From CAYHSY01 sp964359435 (GTDB lineage: Bacteria > Patescibacteriota > Minisyncoccia > UBA6257 > JAUSGH01), in contig CAYHSY010000042.1 in assembly GCA_964359435.1 (NCBI GenBank), positions 1 through 7,565 of the forward strand: DNA of 7,565 bases, written 5' to 3'. The notes under the pieces were generated by a model, which saw only the letters and a program-made list of their open reading frames with translations, was not told the origin of the DNA and made no database searches. Made by a program: the position numbers and the translations under genes. Shown here piece after piece: positions 1 through 6,184 of the stretch (the stretch's first letter is position 1; each line of letters opens with the position of its first letter).

Positions 1-1
1 A

Positions 2-313
2 TTTTTCATGGGCGATACCGGCTCGATGGCTTTGGGCATCACCATGGGCATTGTAGCCATGCTGACCAACGCCACCCTGTTTTTGCCTCTGTTCGCGCCC
101 ATATTGGTGATCGAATCATTATCCGTCATCATCCAGATGGCCAGTAAAAAAATATGGGGTAAAAAAATCTTTCTTTCCACCCCCATCCACCATCACTACG
201 AAGCTATTGGTTGGCCGGAAACACAAATCACCATGCGTTTTTGGATTATCTCCGCCATTTTTTGCGCCCTGGGTCTTGCGCTTTTTTTTCTGAACAGATA
301 CGTTATATTATAG
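2..313 (+). CDS. mraY: Phospho-N-acetylmuramoyl-pentapeptide transferase (MraY), C-terminal part
   Basis: This is the 3' end of mraY; the 5' part lies before the window and the frame is open from base 2. MraY is an integral membrane enzyme that moves phospho-MurNAc-pentapeptide from UDP onto undecaprenyl phosphate, giving lipid I. The fragment opens with the family signature FFMGDTGSMALG, whose Asp (codon 14-16) matches the conserved catalytic-site Asp of the GD(V/T)GS motif. The triple-His motif PIHHHYE (His codons 188-196) follows, then GWPE and RFWIIS before the last membrane helix. Two to three hydrophobic segments are visible. The ATG at 8 is internal to the signature and is not a start. 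The two Asp residues of the N-terminal DD motif are outside the window. Identification is firm. The next gene begins 78 bases downstream, with an AT-rich stretch (TTATATTATAG, 303-313) over the stop codon. Confidence 0.96.
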   Translation, partial: FFMGDTGSMALGITMGIVAMLTNATLFLPLFAPILVIESLSVIIQMASKKIWGKKIFLSTPIHHHYEAIGWPETQITMRFWIISAIFCALGLALFFLNRYVIL

Positions 314-380
314 ATAACTCTTATGGAACACCCAGACCCTTTTCGGTTGGAAAATAAGGTCGAGCGGCCGGAAGAAAAGC

Positions 381-386
381 AGGAGG
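381..386 (+). promoter_or_regulatory. Strong Shine-Dalgarno site deciding the start of the 392 gene
   Basis: A perfect AGGAGG lies five bases before the ATG at 392. An in-frame ATG at 323 has no purine-rich motif upstream, so this site favours 392 as the true start. The operon genes from 2480 onward have no comparable site, so it stands out. Confidence 0.75.
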
Positions 387-391
387 GCTTT

Positions 392-919
392 ATGAAAAAG
401 CCCGAGTCCTTACCCGTGGATCTAAAGGAAGCGGTCATAGAGTCGGTTATCAAAGCAGCAAAATGGCCGTCGTGGGCGGCAGTGAACATAATCGCGGAAT
501 GGGTCCCCATATTGAATCCGGAAGGGATGACCACCAGGTCATCTTTAAAAGCCAAAACTTTCCAAGAAAAAAATCGCGAATTCGGAAAGATGCTGCAGCG
601 ATACAGCGAGTACGTCGCCATCGCCGAGATCGTCTTGGACAACCGCAAGCTATGGGCAACCATCCAAGGCATTGGCGGGAAGGTCAAAGTTTACGAGTCT
701 CTTCGAGCGCTCTTCGATCCGTTAAACCTTACAGACACATTTCGCCTGCATTTGGGCCAAAATCCAAAATATAAAGAATTGATCAATGAAATCCCCAAAA
801 TCAAGCGGAGCAGTGCTTATAAATTACTGATGCCTAACAAATATTCTCGGAACCCATCCTCGCCGCACTTCCGCGAAGGAAGGAGATTTCCTTTAGAGGG
901 CCCGGGGGATAAGCAATAA
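392..919 (+). CDS. Uncharacterised basic protein between mraY and the amidohydrolase
   Basis: I do not recognise the family. The frame encodes 175 residues from ATG 392, which has AGGAGG at ideal spacing; an in-frame ATG at 323 would add 23 charged residues but has no ribosome binding site. The protein looks soluble: no signal peptide and no clear membrane helix. The first half is probably helical and amphipathic, with a Trp-containing stretch (AAKWPSWAAVNIIAEWVP) followed by a Lys/Arg/Glu-rich segment and a second helical stretch. The C-terminal third is strongly basic (YKELINEIPKIKRSSAYKLL, then a Pro/Arg-rich tail) and looks disordered. No catalytic motif, Cys cluster or nucleotide-binding loop is visible. 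It probably shares a transcript with mraY and is followed within 50 bases by a terminator hairpin. A link to cell-wall synthesis or division is only a guess from position. The long open frame, start signal and sensible composition support a real gene. Confidence 0.75.
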   Translation: MKKPESLPVDLKEAVIESVIKAAKWPSWAAVNIIAEWVPILNPEGMTTRSSLKAKTFQEKNREFGKMLQRYSEYVAIAEIVLDNRKLWATIQGIGGKVKVYESLRALFDPLNLTDTFRLHLGQNPKYKELINEIPKIKRSSAYKLLMPNKYSRNPSSPHFREGRRFPLEGPGDKQ

Positions 920-932
920 AATTCCGAAAAAA

Positions 933-941
933 TGTTATAAT
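933..941 (+). promoter_or_regulatory. Extended -10 promoter for the amidohydrolase-ftsW-murG-gltX-M23 operon
   Basis: TGTTATAAT is an exact extended -10 element (TGn plus TATAAT). No good -35 hexamer sits 16-18 bases upstream (the region reads GCAATA), but extended -10 promoters can work without one. Start-site spacing predicts initiation near A948, inside the downstream hairpin. It lies 14 bases past the stop of the preceding gene, the right place to open a new transcription unit. The call rests on motif and position only. Confidence 0.6.
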
Positions 942-942
942 C

Positions 943-968
943 AAGACATCTCTCCGGAGATGTCTTTT
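943..968 (+). terminator. Probable intrinsic terminator after the mraY unit, UNCG-type loop
   Basis: AAGACATCTC (943-952) pairs perfectly with GAGATGTCTT (957-966) around a TCCG loop, giving a 10-bp stem. The RNA loop UCCG closed by C-G belongs to the stable UNCG tetraloop class. The stem runs into TTTT (965-968) and then GTTG, so the U-tract is short and termination may be partial. It begins 24 bases after the stop at 919 and covers the in-frame ATG at 960, one reason to doubt that ATG as a start. Confidence 0.6.
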
Positions 969-989
969 GTTGCCGTCATTGATGCTATT

Positions 990-2483
990 ATGTTGCTCAT
1001 AAAAAACGGGAAAATCATTGATGGGACAGGCAAACCGGCCTATCAGGCCGATATTTTGGTCAGCGACGATAAAATCTCCGCGATCGGCGTTTTTCCCAAA
1101 AAGCCGGGCATCGAGACCATAGACGCGCTGGGGTTTACCATCACCCCTGGTTTCATTGATCCCAATACCGACTCCGATCACTACTTATCTCTATTCGGAA
1201 ATCCCGGCCAAGACGATTTTTTACTACAAGGAGTCTCTACCATCATCGGCGGGCACTGCGGCGCCTCGCTTGCCCCGTTACTTTATGCTTCTTTGGAATC
1301 CATACGAAAATGGGGTGATCCTTCCCATACGAATGTTAATTGGCGGAGTGTCGGCGAATTTTTGAATGTTCTGGAAAAAAGGGGATTGGGCGTGAATTTT
1401 GGCACCCTCATGGGACACTCGACCATCCGCCGGGCCTTGATTGGCGAAACATTGCGAGATTTAACCGATAAAGAACTTGGGGTATTCAAACGCGTAATAG
1501 ATGACGGACTCAAAGAAGGCGCCTTAGGATTATCAACCGGTTTGAGTTATGCGCATTCCCATCTGGTTCCCTATCATGAAATTAGAGAACTGGCGAGTGT
1601 CGTTGGCCGCAATAATGGGGTTTATGCCACGCACTTGAGAAATGAGCGTGAGGGGCTGGTTGCTTCCATTAAAGAATCCTTAAAATTGGCCGCCGAAACC
1701 GGGGTAAAGCTGCTTGTCAGCCACCTGCGGCCTCTTTCCGGTTATGTTAAAGAAATTCGGGCTGCTCGCGATATTTTTGCCGGATTACCGGATGGAATGG
1801 ATGCTAATTTTGACACATACCCGTTTGATGCCAGCTTAGTTCCGATCTATACCATACTGCCGGACTGGGTTAAACGCGGTAATTTGGAAAGCATGTGGGA
1901 AACGATCCTTAGACCGGAAAGACAGGAAGAATTGAGGCAAGAATTGAAAGTTTTACCGCTTGAATGGATAACCATAGCGCTCGCGCCAAATAATAAATAT
2001 TTGGTGGGTAAGACCGTCGCTGAATTCGCCCGCAGCCAAGAAATCAAAAAAGAGGAGGCCCTTTTGCGACTGATGATTTTAACAAGGATGAAAGCCGTGT
2101 TGCTGATTCGCGACATTGATAACTCTATTTCTGAAGAGATGATATTCGACGAGCGGGCATTGGTGGGTTCTAACGGCGCGTCGCTTAGTAAAGAAGAGTA
2201 TGCCATTAGTCCCGAGCGCGGGTTGAGAACTTTTCCCAAATATCTGCGCCTGGCCGCCGCCCGCGAAAATTTGAGTTTTGAAGAGGCCGTTAAAAAGATT
2301 ACTTATCTGCCTGCCAAAAAATTCGGCTTGCGCGGACGCGGAATCATCAAAGAAAAAGGGTTTGCCGATTTGGTCTTGTTGCGTAATCACTCCATTTCGA
2401 CAGTCATCGTCAATGGTCAAATTGCTGTTCGGGACGGCGTGGTTCAAAATGTCCTCTCCGGCTGCGTTATTCATAAATCATGA
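990..2483 (+). CDS. D-aminoacylase-like amidohydrolase (N-acyl-D-amino-acid deacylase family), atypical metal site
   Basis: Family members hydrolyse N-acyl-D-amino acids using zinc in a TIM barrel flanked by a small beta sandwich. This 497-residue protein matches the family over its full length: MLLIKNGKIIDGTG at the start, ITPGFID at 51-57, GGHCG at 87-91, GTLMGHSTIRRAL at 138-150, EGALGLSTGLSY at 176-187, YATHLRNE at 212-219, LVSHLRPLSG at 242-251 and FADLVL near the end. The residues matching the tight zinc site of Alcaligenes faecalis D-aminoacylase (Cys96, His220, His250) are kept as Cys90, His215 and His245 with almost identical spacing. The usual HxH is Asn59-Thr-Asp61, and the usual GSDG Asp is Asn395 in GSNG, so the second site and expected catalytic Asp are lost. 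ATG 990 is chosen because the family begins there; ATG 960 would add ten residues and lies in a hairpin. The stop overlaps ftsW by four bases. Substrate unknown; a D-amino acid or muropeptide derivative is an inference from context. Confidence 0.88.
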   Translation: MLLIKNGKIIDGTGKPAYQADILVSDDKISAIGVFPKKPGIETIDALGFTITPGFIDPNTDSDHYLSLFGNPGQDDFLLQGVSTIIGGHCGASLAPLLYASLESIRKWGDPSHTNVNWRSVGEFLNVLEKRGLGVNFGTLMGHSTIRRALIGETLRDLTDKELGVFKRVIDDGLKEGALGLSTGLSYAHSHLVPYHEIRELASVVGRNNGVYATHLRNEREGLVASIKESLKLAAETGVKLLVSHLRPLSGYVKEIRAARDIFAGLPDGMDANFDTYPFDASLVPIYTILPDWVKRGNLESMWETILRPERQEELRQELKVLPLEWITIALAPNNKYLVGKTVAEFARSQEIKKEEALLRLMILTRMKAVLLIRDIDNSISEEMIFDERALVGSNGASLSKEEYAISPERGLRTFPKYLRLAAARENLSFEEAVKKITYLPAKKFGLRGRGIIKEKGFADLVLLRNHSISTVIVNGQIAVRDGVVQNVLSGCVIHKS

Positions 2484-3595
2484 TAAAAATACCCGTCTCA
2501 TTTTCAACCCACAAACCTGATTACATCCTGATCGGCTGTACCGCCTTTTTAATTTTTTTCGGCCTGGTAATGCTGGCGTCTTCTTCGGCTAATTTGGGCG
2601 AACTTAGATTTGATGATAATTATTTTTATTTAAAACATCAATTACTGAGGGGTTTTATACCTGGCCTGATCGGTTTTATCATTGGCTCCATGGTTTACTA
2701 TGGCATATATGAAAAATTAGCACCCCTGTTTTTCGTCGGCGGCCTTGCATTATTATTGCTTATCTTTTCACCTCTGGGCGTCCGCGCCGGAGGCGCCGAC
2801 CGCTGGCTGTCGCTAGGGCCGCTGACGTTCCAACCGTCGGAATTCATGAAAATATCCTTCTTACTTTATATCTCGGCCTGGCTCTCCGGCGATAAGGCCA
2901 GGAGTAGTCATGCCACAAAAGGACTTATTCCGTTTATTGCCTTACTGGGTACGTTGGGCATTATACTGCTAAAACAATCATCAACCAGCACCTTTGCGCT
3001 GTTAGTGGCGACGGCTTGCGTAATTTATTTTGTAAGCGGCGCTAAATTAAGGCATATCTCAGCAATTGTCCTAATAGGCCTCTCGGCGCTTTTGACTATC
3101 AGCTATTTCAGCCCCTATCGCTGGCAACGTATTATAACCTTCTTAAATCCGGGCCAAAATCAGGAAACCAGTTCATACCATATTAATCAAGCGCTCATTG
3201 CCATCGGTTCCGGCGGAGCAACAGGCGTAGGGCTAGGGGAGTCCACCGGCAAATTAAACAATCTGCCAGAACCCATAGGCGATTCAATTTTTGCCATTAT
3301 CGCCGAAGAATTGGGTTTTATAGGCGTTCTGCTTATTACGTCCATCATCGTTTTTTTATCATTGCGCATATTGTGGTTATCCAAAAAAATTAATCATCGT
3401 TTTGGCCAACTGTTATTGATTGGATTCGGCACTATGCTCGCTATACAATCATTTGTAAATATCGGAGCTATTTCCGGACTGCTGCCTTTGACCGGCATGC
3501 CGCTCCCGTTTATAAGTTACGGAGGCACAACCTTAGCCGCTTACATGACCATGATTGGGCTGGTTGCTAATATCTCAAGATACGCCAAAACATGA
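2480..3595 (+). CDS. ftsW: SEDS-family septal peptidoglycan polymerase FtsW
   Basis: FtsW is the multi-pass glycosyltransferase that polymerises lipid II at the division septum with a partner class B penicillin-binding protein. The 371-residue protein has about ten hydrophobic segments. Visible family motifs are GLVMLASSSA (28-37), ADRWLSLGPLTFQPSE (106-121), IAIGSGGATGVGLG (240-253), LPEPIGDSIFAIIAEELGF (262-280) and GLLPLTGMPLPFISYGG (333-349). Asp268 in GDSIF aligns with the essential Asp of E. coli FtsW (Asp297). The segment that normally reads QPD(L/F)GT is KQSSTST at 165-171, so its Pro and Asp are missing. FtsW and RodA are close relatives; FtsW is preferred because murG follows and mraY lies upstream. 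The ATG overlaps the previous stop as ATGA and there is no ribosome binding site, pointing to translational coupling. Confidence 0.93.
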   Translation: MIKIPVSFSTHKPDYILIGCTAFLIFFGLVMLASSSANLGELRFDDNYFYLKHQLLRGFIPGLIGFIIGSMVYYGIYEKLAPLFFVGGLALLLLIFSPLGVRAGGADRWLSLGPLTFQPSEFMKISFLLYISAWLSGDKARSSHATKGLIPFIALLGTLGIILLKQSSTSTFALLVATACVIYFVSGAKLRHISAIVLIGLSALLTISYFSPYRWQRIITFLNPGQNQETSSYHINQALIAIGSGGATGVGLGESTGKLNNLPEPIGDSIFAIIAEELGFIGVLLITSIIVFLSLRILWLSKKINHRFGQLLLIGFGTMLAIQSFVNIGAISGLLPLTGMPLPFISYGGTTLAAYMTMIGLVANISRYAKT

Positions 3596-4749
3596 AAATT
3601 TTTAGAGTGTTACTCAACGGAGGCGGCAGCGGAGGTCATATCTATCCATTATTGGCGGTTATTGAAGCGCTTCAAGGATTAGGGCTTGAAACCAACCGAC
3701 CGATTGAATTGCGTTACATTGGAGCGCCCAAGCAATACGAAATGCGCCTAAAAGCGTCCGGCGCGTCCGTTCGCCGGATCATGGAGAGTAAACTAAGGAG
3801 ATATTTTTCACTGGCCATAATTTGGGATTTTATAAAATTTATTTTTAGCTTACCCCAGGCCTTTTGGTATGTATTTTGGTTTATGCCGGATGTCGCTTTT
3901 TCCAAGGGCGGACCAGGCGCGCTCGCCGTGCTTTACGCCTGCCGTTTCTACCGGGTGCCGATTGTCATTCACGAATCCGATGCCATCCCGGGCCTCACCA
4001 CTCGACTGGCCGTCAAATTCGCCTCCAAAGTTACGCTCTCTTTTGCCGGAGCGACGACTTATCTTCCGGATAATTTTGGAACAGAAACCGTCGGTAATCC
4101 CGTAAGAAACGAGTTGGTCTTTGGGCCGAATGAAAGAACTCCGGAAGCTAGGGCGGCAGCCAAGCTTGCTTTGGGTTTTTCAGCCGAATTACCGCTTATC
4201 GTCGTTCTTGGCGGATCTCAAGGAGCGACGGCTATTAACCGGTTTATATTGGATTATCTGCAATTTTTACTTGAAAAATACCAAGTTCTTCATCAAACCG
4301 GCCTATCAAATTACCCGGAGCATCATAGGGCATCCCTGGCAGCCATGGAAAACACTGGTGAAAAAGATAGAGAGCGTTATAAAGATGTGCCGTTCCTGGA
4401 AAGAGATTTGCGAACGGCTTTAATGGCGGCCGACTTGGTAATCTCCAGATCCGGCGCCGGAGCAATTTTTGAAATCGCGGCTGCCGGTAAAGCATCCATT
4501 TTAATACCACTAGAAAATTCCGCGAGTGATCACCAAAACGAAAACGCTTTTCAATATCGGGAAGCCGGCGCGTGCGCGGTGCTTAAAGAAGAAAACATGG
4601 GGAACGCAGCTGTCGTACAGCACCTTATAACTTCGCTGATGGCCGATGAAACTCAATTGAAAAAAATGTCTGAAAATGCTAAGCTATTTGCAAAACCGTC
4701 GGCTGCCAAAGACCTGGCCTTGATTATTCTAAATTTTGCAAAATCGTAA
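3592..4749 (+). CDS. murG: UDP-GlcNAc:lipid I N-acetylglucosaminyltransferase MurG
   Basis: MurG adds GlcNAc to lipid I on the inner face of the membrane, making lipid II. The 385-residue protein shows the two-domain GT-B (GT28) pattern. The N-terminal domain has the loop LNGGGSGGHIYPLLAV (8-23; usually GGTGGH), with His16 in the conserved position, and IHESDAIPGLTTRLA (126-140; usually HEQNAVPG). GNPVR (168-172) marks the domain boundary. The C-terminal domain has LGGSQGA (206-212), LHQTG (233-237), and the donor-binding run ISRSGAGAIFEIAAAGK (284-300) with Glu294, then DHQNENA (313-319). The hydrophobic, aromatic stretch at 72-99 is where MurG proteins touch the membrane. Length is slightly above the usual 350-360. 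It overlaps ftsW by four bases (ATGA) and has no visible ribosome binding site. It supplies the substrate that the ftsW product polymerises. Confidence 0.96.
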   Translation: MKIFRVLLNGGGSGGHIYPLLAVIEALQGLGLETNRPIELRYIGAPKQYEMRLKASGASVRRIMESKLRRYFSLAIIWDFIKFIFSLPQAFWYVFWFMPDVAFSKGGPGALAVLYACRFYRVPIVIHESDAIPGLTTRLAVKFASKVTLSFAGATTYLPDNFGTETVGNPVRNELVFGPNERTPEARAAAKLALGFSAELPLIVVLGGSQGATAINRFILDYLQFLLEKYQVLHQTGLSNYPEHHRASLAAMENTGEKDRERYKDVPFLERDLRTALMAADLVISRSGAGAIFEIAAAGKASILIPLENSASDHQNENAFQYREAGACAVLKEENMGNAAVVQHLITSLMADETQLKKMSENAKLFAKPSAAKDLALIILNFAKS

Positions 4750-4754
4750 CTTAC

Positions 4755-6179
4755 ATGCCTTCAGAATCATATAAAATACGAGTTCGTATCGCCCCCAGTC
4801 CGACCGGCAATTTGCATATAGGCACGGCACGAACAGCGCTTTTCAATTGGCTCCTGGCCAGACACGAAGGTGGAGTTTTTGTACTGCGAATTGAGGATAC
4901 TGATCTGGAAAGGTCAGGCAAGGCCTACGAAGCGGACATCATTGAGGGTTTACGCTGGTTAGGTCTTGATTGGGACGAGGGGCCTGACATTGGTGGCGGT
5001 TATGGCCCATACAGACAAAGCGAACGATTGGATATTTACGAAAAATATGCCAATAAACTTTTGGCGAGTGGGGATGCGTATTATTGCGTTTGCTCAAAGG
5101 AAGAATTAGAAATAGAGCGCAATAAAGCTATGGCCGAAAATCGTCCACAAATCTACAACGGCAAATGCCGCGACAGGAATTTCAAAAACGGAGATTTGAT
5201 GCGTCTTAGAATTCCCGCCGGCCGACTGGCATTTAATGACTTGATACGCGGGACGGTCAGTTTTGAAGGAGCGTTGATCGGCGATATCGCCATCGCTAAA
5301 AATATACGAACCCCGCTTTATAATTTTGCGGTGGTGGTTGACGATTTGGAAATGAAAATAACTCACGTCGTTCGAGGCGAGGACCACATTGCCAATACGC
5401 CGAAGCAGTTGGCTATTTTTAAAGCGTTGGGGGTCCCTCCGCCGGAATACGGCCACATGCCGCTGATCCTCGATGAAAAACGAGCAAAGCTGTCCAAAAG
5501 ATTTGGCGCGACTTCTATTGACGAATATAAAACCGCCGGCTTCTTGCCGGACGCGCTGTTTAATTTCATGGCGCTTCTCGGATGGCATCCTGAAAATAAC
5601 CAAGAAATCATGACGCGCGAAGAATTAACCGCCAAGTTCTCTCTGGGAAGACTCCAGAAAGCCGGCGCGGTTTTTGATAAAGAAAAACTGAAGTGGATGA
5701 ACTCGGAATATATTAAAAAAACTTCAGCGACAAACCTTATCCAGCTTACTGGCGCGGTAGACCCAGATTTTCAAAAAATAATCGCTTCAACCAATTTGGA
5801 CACCCTCCAACGTTTCATTAACTTGATTAAAGACAGGGCGGAAACGTTAGCGGACTTCAAAACCGGCATTGAATTCCTGCTTAAGATAGGGGATTACCCG
5901 GCCGATTTATTGATATGGAAACAAAGCGACGCCTTGAAGACCCGGGGGGATTTAATTCTTCTCCGGGAAATACTGAATGATATTGATCGGTTTATAAAAA
6001 AGGAATTGGAAAATTCGATCATGCCATTAGCTGAAACGCACGGCAGGGGAAATGTGCTTTGGCCTCTTAGGGCTGCACTTTCCGGCTTAGAAAAATCTCC
6101 CGGACCCGTCGAATTACTTGAGGCCCTTGGGAAAACCGAATCGCTGCGCCGACTTGATGCGGCTATTGCTAAACTTTAA
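4755..6179 (+). CDS. gltX: Glutamyl-tRNA synthetase (class I)
   Basis: This enzyme attaches glutamate to tRNA-Glu in the cytoplasm. The 474-residue length is normal for bacterial GluRS. The class I signature appears as IAPSPTGNLHIGTARTALF (12-30), with HIGT for HIGH, and KLSKR (245-249) for KMSKS. Other family blocks are LRIEDTD (44-50), GPYRQSERLDIY (84-95) and VVRGEDHIANTPKQ (205-218). A zinc-type motif is present: Cys111-x-Cys113-x24-Cys138, the spacing seen in E. coli GluRS, with Asp140 where E. coli has His127. The C-terminal anticodon-binding region ends with GNVLWPLRAALSG (432-444) and ELLEALGK (453-460), as expected. Discriminating versus non-discriminating type (charging tRNA-Gln as well) cannot be decided here; the latter would need a GatCAB amidotransferase elsewhere. 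It lies five bases after murG without a ribosome binding site. A translation gene here is unlike the classical dcw order. Confidence 0.96.
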   Translation: MPSESYKIRVRIAPSPTGNLHIGTARTALFNWLLARHEGGVFVLRIEDTDLERSGKAYEADIIEGLRWLGLDWDEGPDIGGGYGPYRQSERLDIYEKYANKLLASGDAYYCVCSKEELEIERNKAMAENRPQIYNGKCRDRNFKNGDLMRLRIPAGRLAFNDLIRGTVSFEGALIGDIAIAKNIRTPLYNFAVVVDDLEMKITHVVRGEDHIANTPKQLAIFKALGVPPPEYGHMPLILDEKRAKLSKRFGATSIDEYKTAGFLPDALFNFMALLGWHPENNQEIMTREELTAKFSLGRLQKAGAVFDKEKLKWMNSEYIKKTSATNLIQLTGAVDPDFQKIIASTNLDTLQRFINLIKDRAETLADFKTGIEFLLKIGDYPADLLIWKQSDALKTRGDLILLREILNDIDRFIKKELENSIMPLAETHGRGNVLWPLRAALSGLEKSPGPVELLEALGKTESLRRLDAAIAKL

Positions 6180-6184
6180 ATTCC

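Noticed and set aside
8..313. ATG at 8 as the start of a complete 101-residue membrane protein
   Set aside because: The codons before it read FF directly into the MraY signature, and the protein matches only the C-terminal third of MraY, so it is a truncated gene at the window edge.
303..313. AT-rich TTATATTATAG as a promoter for the unknown gene
   Set aside because: The hexamer is only approximate and no -35 lies at the right distance; transcription from mraY is the simpler explanation.
323..391. Longer N-terminus for the unknown gene from ATG 323
   Set aside because: No ribosome binding site precedes 323, whereas ATG 392 has AGGAGG five bases upstream. It remains possible.
196..687. Reverse-strand open frame of 163 codons across the mraY end and the unknown gene
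   Set aside because: It overlaps recognised MraY sequence on the + strand, has no recognisable motif and no start signal; it is a shadow of the forward genes.
463..774. Forward out-of-frame open reading frame of 103 codons inside the unknown gene
   Set aside because: It lacks a ribosome binding site, is Arg/His-rich in a way typical of shifted frames, and overlaps a better-supported gene.
880..900. AAGGA-TCCTT hairpin near the end of the unknown gene as a terminator
   Set aside because: The stem is five base pairs, lies within the coding sequence and has no T-tract; the hairpin at 943-966 is far better.
960..989. ATG 960 as the amidohydrolase start
   Set aside because: It lies in the 3' arm of the hairpin, its GGAG touches the ATG with no spacing, and family members normally begin at the residue matching ATG 990. 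It is in frame, so it cannot be excluded.
5106..5603. Reverse-strand open frame of 165 codons inside gltX
   Set aside because: It is fully contained in conserved GluRS coding sequence and has no family features.
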